Shown: positions 8,607-18,008, numbered from the stretch's first letter. The stretch is 64,000 bases of DNA from Acidiferrobacteraceae bacterium (GCA_002721105.1 PBJL01000033.1:208938-272937); one strand, 5' to 3'. Translations and numbers: made by a program. Notes: generated by a model from the letters alone, not told the origin.

Positions 8607-9530
8607 TTAGCGCTCCGGCCTGAACGGTCGGCCAAGGCAAGCTGGAGCATTTAACCGAATACGGATAGCATCCCTAGAGATTAAGACTAATACAACTATG
8701 GTTGCAATGTAAGGTAGCATTGACATAAAGGCTGCAGGAATACCTAGCCCTGCTGCTTGAGCATTAAGCTGAAGTATAGTGATTCCGCCAAAAAGTATTG
8801 CTCCAAACAGTACCCGGCTAGGTCGCCAACTAGCAAATACCACTAGGGCTAACGCGATCCAGCCCCGACCTGCCGTCATATTTTCAGCCCAAAGAGGTGT
8901 ATATACGAGGGACAGATACCCACCTCCGAGCCCCGCCATCATTCCTCCAAAGGTAACGGCAGCGAACCGAATGCCTATCACTGGGTATCCAATTGCATGA
9001 GCTGATGTGTCTGAGTCACCAACCGCCCGCAGTACCATCCCCCAGTACGATTTTCTTAGGAACCAGGCACATAAAAACAAAATGATAAGACCTAAGTAGA
9101 CCATGGGGTCATGACCGAATACTAGCCGACCAACGATCGGGAGATCACTGAAAAATGGTATATGAATTGTTTGTATTCTGTTGATGGTTTTCCCTACATA
9201 GTCAAAGCCGACCAAGGCGGAAAGACCAGTGCCAAATATTGTTAATGCTAGCCCAGTTGCTACCTGATTAGATAATAGCTGTAGTGTTAAGAATCCAAAT
9301 ATGAGTGAGGCCAAAGATCCAGCTACTGCAGCAATCAGCAGGCCAAAAATAGCGTTGCCCGTGATCGCCGTTACGGCAAACCCAAATACTGCACCAATTA
9401 GCATCATTCCCTCGACTCCCAAATTTAGAACGCCAGACCGCTCACAAATTAATTCGCCTGTAGCAGCAAAAACCAGTGGAGTAGCTGCTGTCATCATAGT
9501 CATGATAGATGCAATTAATAGTTCAGTCAT
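8607..9530 (-). CDS. ABC transporter permease, BMP/nucleoside type (NupQ/YufQ-like)
   Basis: A 307-residue inner-membrane permease of the BPD_transp_2 (RbsC-like) family. The N-terminal region has ATPLVFAATGELICERSGVLNLGVEGMMLIGAV, the signature of the second permease of guanosine/purine BMP importers, followed by eight to ten hydrophobic spans. It is translationally coupled to the upstream permease by an ATGA overlap (9527-9530) and is followed by the binding-protein gene. It should form a heterodimeric channel with the neighbouring permease. Confidence 0.88.
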   Translation of the reverse strand: MTELLIASIMTMMTAATPLVFAATGELICERSGVLNLGVEGMMLIGAVFGFAVTAITGNAIFGLLIAAVAGSLASLIFGFLTLQLLSNQVATGLALTIFGTGLSALVGFDYVGKTINRIQTIHIPFFSDLPIVGRLVFGHDPMVYLGLIILFLCAWFLRKSYWGMVLRAVGDSDTSAHAIGYPVIGIRFAAVTFGGMMAGLGGGYLSLVYTPLWAENMTAGRGWIALALVVFASWRPSRVLFGAILFGGITILQLNAQAAGLGIPAAFMSMLPYIATIVVLVLISRDAIRIRLNAPACLGRPFRPER

Positions 9531-10624
9531 TGTTGGGTCACTTTTCTAGAAGTTATCGAGAACTTGTATCGGGAAAAAAGATCGAAAGCCAATAAATAGA
9601 ATAATATGATTCCTTGGAAAAGGCCTGTTACTGCTTTTGGCAGCCCGGCTGAAATTTGGGCCCCCTCCCCTCCAATATAAGTAACTGCTATAGCAATGCC
9701 TGCAAGTAAAATGCCAATCGGATGTAAGCGTCCTAAAAACGCAACTATTATTGCAGTAAATCCATATCCAGGAGAAATATTTGGCATGAGTTGACCTATG
9801 GTACCTGCGACCTCTATGACCCCAGCTAGTCCAGCTAGGCCACCTCCAATTAATAATGAGTGCCAAATGATTCGGCTACTCTTGACTCCTGAATGGCGGG
9901 CAGCTGTTGGCGCTGAACCAAAAAGTCGAATTTGAAATCCAAATCGAGTACGACTAAGGACGAACCACGCTATCAAAGGGATGATCACAGTCAATACGCT
10001 CCCTAAGTGCATTCGTTTCCCCTGGAAAAGTAAGGGCATTTGCGCTGCGTCTGGAAACATCCGTGTTCCTGGAAAGCCCCAACCCATTGGGTTTCGCCAC
10101 GGGCCTTGAACTAAGTGAATTAAAACTAGCTCGGCGACATATACTAGCATCAGAGATACTAAGATTTCATTAGCGTTAAATCGAGATTTTAATAATGCGG
10201 GGATAGATGCCCAAATCATTCCACCAAAAATACCTGAAATCAGCATCGCTGGAAGAAGAAAAGAGCTAGTGCTCTCATGCCAATAAACAGCCAGACCGCC
10301 ACCTACGATGGCACCAGCAATATATTGACCTTCGGCCCCAATATTCCAGATGTTTGCTCTGAATCCAAATGATAGGCCTATTCCAATCAGTATTAATGGG
10401 CCTGCTTTTACTGCGACTTCAGATAATCCGGAACTTGATGTAAGCGGTTCAATGAAATAGATGTAGAGTGCCACTCCAGGATCTTTTCCCATTGCCCAAA
10501 ATATTACCCCTCCGGTTATCGCAGTCGAAAATAGTGCGAGCAATGGAGCAATCCACGCAGCCAATATTGACTGACTGTTTCTTGGTTCAAGTCGCCACAT
10601 ATGCAGATTTAGTATCTGATGCAT
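9527..10624 (-). CDS. ABC transporter permease, BMP/nucleoside type (NupP/YufP-like)
   Basis: A 365-residue multi-span permease, the partner of the gene at 8607-9530. The segment GLSFGFRANIWNIGAEGQYIAGAI is diagnostic of the first permease in BMP-type nucleoside importers; it also carries SAPTAARHSGVKSSRIIW in the cytoplasmic coupling loop. The annotated start at 10624 overlaps the ATPase gene by 38 bases; an internal ATG at 10600 (MWRLEPRNSQ) overlaps by only 14 and may be the true start. Confidence 0.88.
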   Translation of the reverse strand: MHQILNLHMWRLEPRNSQSILAAWIAPLLALFSTAITGGVIFWAMGKDPGVALYIYFIEPLTSSSGLSEVAVKAGPLILIGIGLSFGFRANIWNIGAEGQYIAGAIVGGGLAVYWHESTSSFLLPAMLISGIFGGMIWASIPALLKSRFNANEILVSLMLVYVAELVLIHLVQGPWRNPMGWGFPGTRMFPDAAQMPLLFQGKRMHLGSVLTVIIPLIAWFVLSRTRFGFQIRLFGSAPTAARHSGVKSSRIIWHSLLIGGGLAGLAGVIEVAGTIGQLMPNISPGYGFTAIIVAFLGRLHPIGILLAGIAIAVTYIGGEGAQISAGLPKAVTGLFQGIILFYLLAFDLFSRYKFSITSRKVTQQ

Positions 10625-12128
10625 GTCGCATACCCATCAAAAGACCAACGTCGTTAGCAGTTATTTCTTCTACGGATCTAGCGCTCGATAATGTACCTTC
10701 CGAGATTACCGCAATCCTATCCGAAAGTAAGAAGATTTCATCAAGATCTTGTGATATCAGAAGCACTGCGGCACCAGCGAAAACCATATCTTGGAGTTCG
10801 TTATGAATGGCAGTTGCTGCTCCAGCATCAACTCCCCAAGTTGGTTGGGAAACAATAAGAAGTTGTGGTTCTTGGAGAATTTCTCGACCGACAATGAATT
10901 TTTGTAAATTTCCACCAGAGAGGCTACTCGCGAGGGCATTTGTTCCGGTAGCCCTAACATCAAATTTTTTTACAATTCGCTTGCTAAAATTTTCTACTGT
11001 ATTCCAGTTAATCAGTCCATTTTTTGAAAATTTTAGTCGGGTTGGGGCGGTTAAATAACTATTTTCGATAAGAGTCATGTCAGCAACAGCTGCTTGCCCA
11101 ATTCGCTCTTCTGGCAAAAATACCACACCAAGATCACGTCTCGAATTAATATTGAGATTTGTAACATCGGTTCCAAGCATGCAGATTTTACCTCTTTGTA
11201 GGCTTTCTATTTCACCCGTAAGAATCTCCATAAGCTCAGTCTGGCCATTGCCCGCGATTCCGGCAACACCCAGAATTTCTCCGCGCCTAACTTCGAGATT
11301 GATATTGGTTAAGCTAATCCCTTTTGGTTGATTGGTTCGGGTTGTTACGCTGTTCACTTCTAGGCCTAACTTATCTTGTCGACGCCTCTCGCGGGCAAGT
11401 ATTGGATTAATTCGCTTACCAATCATCTTCTCTGCGAGTGTACGTGCTGTTTCCTCTGATGGAATGCATTCGTCAATTCGTATACCCCCGCGAAGAATTG
11501 TCGCTTTATCACAAAGTGATCTCACTTCTTCCAGTTTGTGACTGATATAAAGAATTGCACGATTTTCGGATGCGAGGCGATTCAGTGTCTGAAAAAGCGT
11601 ACTTGTTTCCTGTGGAGTGAGTACCGAAGTAGGCTCATCCAAGATTAGTAATTTGGGATCTTGGAGCAGACATCGAACAATTTCAATTCTTTGTCGCTCA
11701 CCCATAGAAAGCTCATAAATATTTCGATCTGGTTGCAAAGTAAGGCCGTACTCCTCAGCTGTTTCTAGGAGACGTTTTCTAAGATGTTTAGGATTTTCAT
11801 TAGGGAGTGCTAGAGCGATGTTTTCAAGAGTAGTGAGAGCTTCAAACAAAGAGAAATGCTGAAAAACCATTCCGATGCCTAGCTCACGCGCCTGTCCTGG
11901 GTTTGTAATTTCCACTCTATTGCCTGACCATGTAATGCAACCTCGATCAGGCCGAAGGATCCCATAAATGATCTTCACTAACGTACTTTTCCCCGCACCA
12001 TTTTCACCCAATAGGGCATGTATTTCACCAGAACGGATAGTAATATCGATCGAGTCGTTAGCGACACATCCAGGGAATGCTTTCCTAATGCCGGTAAGGG
12101 ATAACAAGGGAGGGTCAACAGTGTTCAT
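10587..12128 (-). CDS. ABC transporter ATP-binding protein, double domain, BMP/nucleoside type (NupO/YufO-like)
   Basis: A 513-residue tandem ATPase that drives the purine/nucleoside importer. Domain 1 has Walker A GENGAGKS (about residue 41), signature LSMGERQR and Walker B LLILDEP. Domain 2 has the degenerate loop GIAGNGQTEL, signature LSGGNLQK and LLIVSQPTWGVD, so hydrolysis at the second site may be impaired, as is usual for RbsA/BMP-type ATPases. It starts 3 bases after the guanine deaminase stop, indicating one transcript from uraH through the transporter. Confidence 0.9.
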   Translation of the reverse strand: MNTVDPPLLSLTGIRKAFPGCVANDSIDITIRSGEIHALLGENGAGKSTLVKIIYGILRPDRGCITWSGNRVEITNPGQARELGIGMVFQHFSLFEALTTLENIALALPNENPKHLRKRLLETAEEYGLTLQPDRNIYELSMGERQRIEIVRCLLQDPKLLILDEPTSVLTPQETSTLFQTLNRLASENRAILYISHKLEEVRSLCDKATILRGGIRIDECIPSEETARTLAEKMIGKRINPILARERRRQDKLGLEVNSVTTRTNQPKGISLTNINLEVRRGEILGVAGIAGNGQTELMEILTGEIESLQRGKICMLGTDVTNLNINSRRDLGVVFLPEERIGQAAVADMTLIENSYLTAPTRLKFSKNGLINWNTVENFSKRIVKKFDVRATGTNALASSLSGGNLQKFIVGREILQEPQLLIVSQPTWGVDAGAATAIHNELQDMVFAGAAVLLISQDLDEIFLLSDRIAVISEGTLSSARSVEEITANDVGLLMGMRHASDTKSAYVAT

Positions 12129-12131
12129 AAC

Positions 12132-12608
12132 TTAATATGGTATCTTGTCTATTTTATTCATCCAAGTTTCCAACGCGGTTGTCGCCAGGTCATTCTTGCA
12201 ATGATTCATGGGAATGTAACGATCAGTTAAATCTCGACAAATTTCGTGATAGATCTCAGCATCATCGAAGCCAGCTTGAGCCGCATCATCGCGAGTATTT
12301 GCGTAGTATATTTCTGTTATTCTTGCCCACCAAATTGCGGAAAGGCACATGGGGCATGGTTCGCAGCTTGAGTAAATCACTGAATTCTCAAGGGTGAAGG
12401 AATTGATATTTTTGCACGCATTTCTAATAGCGCTAATTTCAGCATGCGCGGTTGGATCAAGTTTAGATGTTACCTGATTCCAACCTTGACCGATAATCTG
12501 GTCATCTCGAACAATGATGGCGCCGAAGGGTCCTCCCTCTCCGTCTAGCATCTTATCAAGTGAAATCTTAGCCGCGATTTCTACAAAGTGAGAGTGTTTG
12601 GGACCCAT
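12132..12608 (-). CDS. guaD: Guanine deaminase, cytidine-deaminase fold
   Basis: Predicted to deaminate guanine to xanthine. The 158-residue protein has the zinc-dependent nucleoside/nucleobase deaminase motifs HAEISAI (His ligand and catalytic Glu, about residue 54) and PCPMC (two Cys ligands, about 85). The WWARITEIYYANTRDDAAQAGFDD segment and C-terminal region match the GuaD branch (Bacillus type) rather than tRNA adenosine deaminase TadA, which has a different C-terminus. Context, between xdhC and a purine importer, supports guanine. A 77-base gap separates it from xdhC. Confidence 0.82.
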   Translation of the reverse strand: MGPKHSHFVEIAAKISLDKMLDGEGGPFGAIIVRDDQIIGQGWNQVTSKLDPTAHAEISAIRNACKNINSFTLENSVIYSSCEPCPMCLSAIWWARITEIYYANTRDDAAQAGFDDAEIYHEICRDLTDRYIPMNHCKNDLATTALETWMNKIDKIPY

Positions 12609-12685
12609 GCTATGATTCCTTTTAGTTATTAAAGATTAAGCTCGTTAAAGTTTAATAGTGAATCAAAATTAAACATTAATTTTTT

Positions 12686-13651
12686 TCAAGTTCGCATGAT
12701 TTCGTATAAAGTAGCCAGTGCGATCATACCTGGCTCCTTTCCAGGAGGCCCGGCTGTTCCTATTGGGCACGTCAATTTATCAATCAATTTGGGATCTACA
12801 CCGTCACGGTAAAGACGGTGTCGAAATCGGTTTGCTTTACTTTTGCTTCCAATGAGACCAATAAAATCTAAGTTATTTTTTTTAATCAGTGCGCGGCAAA
12901 GTTGATAATCACGTTCGTGGCTATGTGTCATTACGAGAACCAAGGAATTGTCGGTGATTTGACTGATAATAGTTTCAGGTTGGTCTGAGTCAAAGACGCT
13001 GATATTTCTAGATTTAGGGATTAGATCTCTGCGCCAACTTCTTTCGTCAATTACGTAGACTCTAATAGGTAATTGCAAAGCAATAGAGCAGATAGCGTAA
13101 CCTACGTGACCAGCACCAAATAAGAACAATTTCGGCCTGTGATCAACTAGTGATTGTAAGTGTGTTTTAGATAATCTAGACATTTTGTTTTTGGCTGAAA
13201 TTACTTTTGGAGTAATATTTGGCTCAGTAATTTGAAAAGCGACAGCGTTTTCTGCATTTTTTTTTAGAGATGTTTCGGCCTCCCTCAGCCATTTCATTGC
13301 TTCTGAATTTAGAAGCTCAAGGACAATATTGACAGCCCCCCCGCAACATTGTTGGGCATCGGGTCCGAGGAGGTATCTTATTGTTGATCTTTTCTCTATT
13401 GTGTGACTGACTAGTATTTTCTTTGCCTCCTCTTCAGCAATTTTCTCTAGTCTTCCCCCTCCGAGCGTTCCATACGTACACTCATTTCCTACCAACATCC
13501 ATGCTCCAGTATTCCGAGGCGTTGACCCCGCATGTTCAGTAATCATAACTAAGACAGTGTTTTTTTCTGAGGATAATTCATTTAGCGCGATCAGTACCCA
13601 GTCAGCTGGGCCGAGCTCTTCGATGTTCGGTTTGCTTATCGATATTGTCAT
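12686..13651 (-). CDS. xdhC: Xanthine dehydrogenase accessory protein XdhC
   Basis: Helps insert the sulfurated molybdenum cofactor into XdhB. The 321-residue protein has an N-terminal XdhC/CoxI segment with GSTPRNTGAWMLVG, the Cys pair in QQCCGGAVNI, and a C-terminal Rossmann domain LFGAGHVGYAI...VYVIDERSWRRD ending with GLIGSKSKANRF and CPIGTAGPPGKEPGMIALA. It overlaps xdhB by 4 bases (13648-13651), so it is translationally coupled to it. Confidence 0.92.
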   Translation of the reverse strand: MTISISKPNIEELGPADWVLIALNELSSEKNTVLVMITEHAGSTPRNTGAWMLVGNECTYGTLGGGRLEKIAEEEAKKILVSHTIEKRSTIRYLLGPDAQQCCGGAVNIVLELLNSEAMKWLREAETSLKKNAENAVAFQITEPNITPKVISAKNKMSRLSKTHLQSLVDHRPKLFLFGAGHVGYAICSIALQLPIRVYVIDERSWRRDLIPKSRNISVFDSDQPETIISQITDNSLVLVMTHSHERDYQLCRALIKKNNLDFIGLIGSKSKANRFRHRLYRDGVDPKLIDKLTCPIGTAGPPGKEPGMIALATLYEIMRT

Positions 13652-15969
13652 CGGTTCGTGTTAACGCGTAATGCATCAACGGCGGCCAATATAGTCTCTG
13701 GTGTAGCGGGTGCAGCAAGTTGTGGTAACTCTTTCTGGGGATTTAGGCTAGAAATTGCGTCAACTATAGCTTGATGAACTGAAAGTGCTAGCATTAGTGG
13801 TGGCTCCCCGACAGCCTTAGATTTATGAATCGTGTGTTCGCTATTTTCACCTGATGCAAAAATTTGGATATTAAATAGTTCGGGGCGATCGGCGCATGTA
13901 GGGATCTTGTAAGTTGAAGGCGAATGGGTTTTGAGGCGTCCATCGATGTCCCACCAAAGTTCTTCCATCATTAGCCAACCCATTCCCTGAATAAAACCCC
14001 CCTCAATTTGGCCTAGGTCGATTGTTGGGTTCAAAGAACGACCTGTGTCATGAAGAATATCAACCCGCATTACGCGACTCTCTCCGGTCAAAAGATCAAT
14101 TGCAACTTCTGATACTGCTGCCCCATAGGCAAAATAATAGAAAGGTCGGCCGGTATTAGTGTCAGGATCCCAATGAATTTTCGGTGTACGATAAAAGCCA
14201 GTTGCGGATAGCTGCACTCTATTTTGATACGCTAGTAGGACCAGTTCTTGAAAAGTGAGCGTTTCTGACCCAATCTTGATGCCACTGTAATCAAGAAAAA
14301 TTTGTGCATCGACTACACCAAAATAATTACTAGCAAAATCGATTAGTCTTTGCCGGATAATAACAGCCGCGTTTTTTGCTGCCATCCCATTTAAGTCACT
14401 TCCGGCTGAGGCGGCTGTCGCTGATGTATTTGGCACTTTGCCAGTGTGAGTCGGAGTAATTTGTATTTGGCCCAAGGGGACGCAAAGTTCTGTGGAAACA
14501 ACCTGCGCAATCTTGATGAAAAGGCCTTGGCCCATCTCAGTGCCACCATGATTGAGGTGGATGGTGCCATCTTTGTAGACATGAATTAAGGCTCCCGCCT
14601 GATTCAACATCGTGTTAGTGAATGAAATCCCAAACTTGACAGGTGTTAATGCTAAGCCATGTCGAATATAAGGATTATCAAGATTAATTTTTTGTATATT
14701 TTTTCTACGATCTCGATAATTGCTGCTGATCTCTAGTTCATCTACGAGTTCACGGAGTATGAAATCTTCAACTAGCATAGAGTAGGGCGTTTCATTTCGA
14801 TCGGTCTGTCCATAGAAGTTTAGCTTGCGAACCTCTATTGGATCCTTGCCAAGTTTGTGAGCGATGTTTTGTATTATTTGTTCTGCAATGAGCATTCCTT
14901 GGGGGCCACCGAAGCCCCTAAAAGCCGTGTTTGATACGGTGTTTGTACGACACCGGTATGAACGGATACGAGCGCAGGGATAAAAGTAGGCGTTATCGGC
15001 GTGAAACATAGCTCTATCATTGACCGGATCAGAAAGGTCTTTTGAGTAGCCACAGCGAGATACCATGTGGATGTCTGTTGCTAGAATTCTGCCATGATCA
15101 TCAAATCCAACCTCCCACTTAGACTTAAAGTCATGACGTTTTCCGGTCATCCTCATGTCATCATCTCGATCAAGGCGGCACTTCACAGATCTACCAGTTT
15201 TTTTAGCGGCGAGAGCAGCGAGAGCCGCCCACTGAGCTGCTTGTGACTCTTTGCCACCAAAGCCACCCCCCATACGCCTAACTTCTACTGTAATAAATCG
15301 ATCAGTGAGTCCTAATACATTAGCTACCGTATGTTGTATTTCGGTTGGATGTTGTGTTGAGCAGTGAATGTGCAGTTCTTCACCTTCGCTCGGTATGGCT
15401 AAAGAAACCTGACCTTCGAGATAAAAGTGGTCTTGACCTCCAGTCTCCGTAAGGCCTTGTATTCTATGTGGCGCAGAGTTAAGTGCTGTATGCCAGTCAC
15501 CTTTCTCGACTACTTTATGCTTGCTAATATAAGATTCTTGGGATAATGCTTCCTCAATGGTCAAGATTGGATCTTTTTCATCGACTTCAATTTTGCCTAG
15601 TCTAGCTGCGGAACACGCTTCCTGGTGACTCTCAGCGATCACCGCAAAAACGGGTTGTGTATGGAAATAAATTTCATCTTTCGCAAGCAATAAGTCATCG
15701 TCGGATCCTGTTGGGCTGATATTATTTTCCCCCGGGATATCGCTAGCTACCAAAGTTTCAACAACACCGGGTGAGTTAACAACATTTGTTAGGTCGATTT
15801 TTTTTATGGAGCCACATGTATGAGATGCAAAACCAACCGCAAGATGAAGGGTGCCAGCTGGCTCTACAATGTCATCTACGTAAAGAGCTTGGCCGGTAGC
15901 ATGCTTGAGTGCGCTGTCATGCGGTAGAGCCGTTCCGACGATAGATTTGATGTCATTATTTTTATTCAT
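13648..15969 (-). CDS. xdhB: Xanthine dehydrogenase, molybdopterin-binding subunit
   Basis: Large catalytic subunit oxidising hypoxanthine/xanthine to urate. The 773-residue length is normal for the two-subunit bacterial enzyme. Recognisable elements: VGTALPHDSALKHATGQALYVDDI at the N-terminus, VRRMGGGFGGKESQA (Moco site), AFRGFGGPQGM (substrate/Moco loop), HGGTEMGQGLFIK, and the catalytic Glu region KAVGEPPLMLALSV near residue 730. It is followed by xdhC and preceded by xdhA with a 28-base gap. Confidence 0.95.
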   Translation of the reverse strand: MNKNNDIKSIVGTALPHDSALKHATGQALYVDDIVEPAGTLHLAVGFASHTCGSIKKIDLTNVVNSPGVVETLVASDIPGENNISPTGSDDDLLLAKDEIYFHTQPVFAVIAESHQEACSAARLGKIEVDEKDPILTIEEALSQESYISKHKVVEKGDWHTALNSAPHRIQGLTETGGQDHFYLEGQVSLAIPSEGEELHIHCSTQHPTEIQHTVANVLGLTDRFITVEVRRMGGGFGGKESQAAQWAALAALAAKKTGRSVKCRLDRDDDMRMTGKRHDFKSKWEVGFDDHGRILATDIHMVSRCGYSKDLSDPVNDRAMFHADNAYFYPCARIRSYRCRTNTVSNTAFRGFGGPQGMLIAEQIIQNIAHKLGKDPIEVRKLNFYGQTDRNETPYSMLVEDFILRELVDELEISSNYRDRRKNIQKINLDNPYIRHGLALTPVKFGISFTNTMLNQAGALIHVYKDGTIHLNHGGTEMGQGLFIKIAQVVSTELCVPLGQIQITPTHTGKVPNTSATAASAGSDLNGMAAKNAAVIIRQRLIDFASNYFGVVDAQIFLDYSGIKIGSETLTFQELVLLAYQNRVQLSATGFYRTPKIHWDPDTNTGRPFYYFAYGAAVSEVAIDLLTGESRVMRVDILHDTGRSLNPTIDLGQIEGGFIQGMGWLMMEELWWDIDGRLKTHSPSTYKIPTCADRPELFNIQIFASGENSEHTIHKSKAVGEPPLMLALSVHQAIVDAISSLNPQKELPQLAAPATPETILAAVDALRVNTNR

Positions 15970-15997
15970 TTTTAGGGTTATTTTTCAGTAGCAATTA

Positions 15998-17491
15998 TTA
16001 ATCCATACCCTTGAATAAGTCTGGGACTTTTTCTCCTTGAAGCGATAATATGAATTTATTTAAAAGATTTTTTGAGATTTTTAACCTATATTCCCTCCCG
16101 GCACGCATATCTGTAATGGGTGAAAAATCCTCATGCAAAGCATCCTGCGCTTCATTTAAACGTATTTCATTAATTTTTGCTCCTAGTAACACATTCTCAC
16201 ATTTGGTTGCTCGTTTCGGAGTGCCTGCCATGCCACCAAAACAAACATGGACTTCATTGATAATTTTATTATCAATGACGGCAGAAAAAGCCCCAAGAAC
16301 CGCACTAATATCTTGATCGAATCTTTTGGATACTTTCCAGCAGTAAAATTGACGTTTACTTTCTATTGGAATTGTAACCGATTGAATATATTCACCACTT
16401 TTGAGATCTTGTTGGTTGTAGTCGATAAAGAATTTCTCGAGTGGGAGGTCACGCAAGCCAAATATCCCCGCAATCCGGAGAGTTGATCCTAGAGCCATTA
16501 AGGCTGGAGAAAGATCTCCAATTGGTGAACCATTAGCAATATTCCCACAGACGGTTGCTTGTGAACGAATCTGGGTAGATCCAAATCTACGGAGTAAACG
16601 ATCCAAATTGGGTGCTACCCCCACAAGTTTATCTGTTGCATCATATAAAGAGACACAACCCCCAATTTCAAGTGATTCTTGGTTGTGAGTAATGTTTTGT
16701 AGTTCGTCCACGTGGCCCAAATATATGATTTCTCGTAACTTGCGACCCAGTTTAGTGATCCATAAGCCAATGTCAGTAGCGCCTGCGAGCATTGTCGCGT
16801 TCGTATATTTTGATAGAAGATTATTTAAATCATTTAGGGATCGGGGCGCAGCAAACACACCACCACTTGTATTGCATAGAACGGATGTTTTCTCCTGTTG
16901 CCACTCCATTAAAGTGATTTCTGCATCATTTGCTTGGTTATGCCAAGATTTTGGTAATGGCAATGTACAAGTTGATTGAGCGGCATCAATGATCGGGCCG
17001 TAACCTGTGCATCGGCACAGATTTCCTGCCAGATGTTCATTGATTTTGGCACGATTAATGGAGGTCGGAACGGGATTCTGGGTGTTTACGAGCCACTGAA
17101 GGCCAACAAGAGAAATCACAAAACCTGGCGTGCAGAATCCACATTGAGAACCATTTTTCTTAGACATCACTTCTGGTACCTGAGAAATTGGTTTAGGACT
17201 AGCGACATGTTCGACTGCAAGTATCTGTTTTCCATCCAACATACCTAAGAGAGCAATGCATGCATTCACTGAACGATATCGCAATTTATTTTTAACCAGT
17301 TCCCCAATCAGCACCGTGCAGGCCCCACAGTCACCCTCAGCGCATCCTTCCTTAGTACCGGTTAAACGATGTTGATCGCGTAGATAGTCTAAAAGCGTTG
17401 TGTTCGGATCACCTAGCTCGACATCTTTCGGCTCAGAACCTAGGAGAATACGAATTCGTTCTCTAGAAATTTCCATTTGATGTACTTTCAA
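15998..17491 (-). CDS. xdhA: Xanthine dehydrogenase, iron-sulfur and FAD subunit
   Basis: Electron-transfer subunit of xanthine dehydrogenase. The 497-residue protein combines a 2Fe-2S ferredoxin-like N-terminus (GCAEGDCGACTV), a second 2Fe-2S domain (CGFCTPGFV and NLCRCTGYGPIIDA) and an FAD-binding domain of the molybdopterin dehydrogenase type (FAAPRSLNDL, LAGATDIGLW, CGNIANGSPIGDLSPALMALG). Its length fits the bacterial XdhA family. It begins 12 bases after uraH and is co-transcribed with it. Confidence 0.95.
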   Translation of the reverse strand: MKVHQMEISRERIRILLGSEPKDVELGDPNTTLLDYLRDQHRLTGTKEGCAEGDCGACTVLIGELVKNKLRYRSVNACIALLGMLDGKQILAVEHVASPKPISQVPEVMSKKNGSQCGFCTPGFVISLVGLQWLVNTQNPVPTSINRAKINEHLAGNLCRCTGYGPIIDAAQSTCTLPLPKSWHNQANDAEITLMEWQQEKTSVLCNTSGGVFAAPRSLNDLNNLLSKYTNATMLAGATDIGLWITKLGRKLREIIYLGHVDELQNITHNQESLEIGGCVSLYDATDKLVGVAPNLDRLLRRFGSTQIRSQATVCGNIANGSPIGDLSPALMALGSTLRIAGIFGLRDLPLEKFFIDYNQQDLKSGEYIQSVTIPIESKRQFYCWKVSKRFDQDISAVLGAFSAVIDNKIINEVHVCFGGMAGTPKRATKCENVLLGAKINEIRLNEAQDALHEDFSPITDMRAGREYRLKISKNLLNKFILSLQGEKVPDLFKGMD

Positions 17492-17503
17492 GGTATGAGG
17501 TAA

Positions 17504-17854
17504 TTAGCTACCCCGGTATGTGCTATATCCATACGGAGAAATCAGGAGCGGTACATGATAACGTTTGTCAGTATTCGCTATACCAAAGCGTAATACTACC
17601 TGATCTAGAAATGGTGGCGTGGGTAAATCAACCCCTTGCGAGCGGAAGTAGTCGGCTGTCATGAATACTAGCTCATAAGTGCCAACGATAACGTTCTGAC
17701 CCTCGATGAGCGGACCATTATTCCGTCCGTCTCGATTTGTTTTTCCTGATGCAATCTTAATCCGCTCCGGATTGAGTTGGTACAGATTCCAAGCCATCCC
17801 AAAAGCAGGTTTGCCAGCCGAGGTGTCTAGAACATGAGTAGTTAGTTGACCCAA
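17504..17854 (-). CDS. uraH: 5-hydroxyisourate hydrolase (transthyretin-like)
   Basis: Hydrolyses 5-hydroxyisourate, the product of PuuD, to OHCU. The 116-residue protein has the conserved pieces TTHVLDTSAGKPA (His ligand), a central Arg-containing strand, and the C-terminal YHVPLLISPYGYSTYRGS, the defining tetrapeptide of the family. It is the first gene of the minus-strand purine operon; the conserved leader/terminator cassette ends 57 bases upstream of its ATG. Confidence 0.93.
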   Translation of the reverse strand: MGQLTTHVLDTSAGKPAFGMAWNLYQLNPERIKIASGKTNRDGRNNGPLIEGQNVIVGTYELVFMTADYFRSQGVDLPTPPFLDQVVLRFGIANTDKRYHVPLLISPYGYSTYRGS

Positions 17855-17910
17855 TTGGCCGCTCCCTTAATTGTTAGTTTTCGTTTACAATTTCGATATC
17901 CGTTTTGGCG

Positions 17911-17936
17911 AAAAAAAAGGAACCGTTGCGGTTCCT
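17911..17936 (-). terminator. Intrinsic terminator inside the 5' leader of the uraH operon
   Basis: Read on the minus strand, the 7-bp stem AGGAACC / GGTTCCT with a five-base loop (GCAAC) is followed directly by eight Ts. It is oriented to stop transcription coming from the upstream promoter before uraH is reached, so it looks like an attenuator or the end of a separate small RNA. The stem sequence is identical to that at 19664-19682 in the other arm. Confidence 0.85.
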
Positions 17937-17973
17937 ATCATTTTACGACTTTGTGAATTATTTTCATCCTAAC
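17911..17973 (-). ncRNA. Candidate conserved leader RNA (attenuator or riboswitch-like), copy 1
   Basis: A transcript starting about 7 bases after the -10 box would be about 60 nt long and end in the intrinsic terminator. It aligns with copy 2 at 19627-19689 without gaps: 17 of 28 positions of the upstream segment match, including AAGTCGT, then GATAGGAACC is identical, the loop differs, and GGTTCC plus eight Ts are identical. A plausible small stem TGAA / TTCA lies in the upstream part, but no antiterminator is obvious. The ligand, if any, is unknown; xanthine or urate would be natural in this context. Confidence 0.55.
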
Positions 17974-17979
17974 AACTCA

Positions 17980-18008
17980 ATCATACAGGCCATGCAAGCT
18001 AAGTTCAA
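17980..18008 (-). promoter_or_regulatory. Predicted sigma70 promoter of the uraH-xdhABC-guaD-importer operon
   Basis: On the minus strand, -35 TTGAAC (18003-18008), a 17-base spacer, and -10 TATGAT (17980-17985) preceded by CTG. The ten bases CTGTATGATT are identical to those of the promoter at 19592-19620. It drives into leader RNA copy 1. Confidence 0.65.

Noticed and set aside
17911..17973. Known purine (guanine/adenine), ykkC-guanidine, mini-ykkC or ZTP riboswitch
   Set aside because: The conserved core bases of these classes as I know them (for instance the GGACG-type loops of mini-ykkC) are absent; only a resemblance in gene context to the xanthine/urate NMT1 class remains untested.
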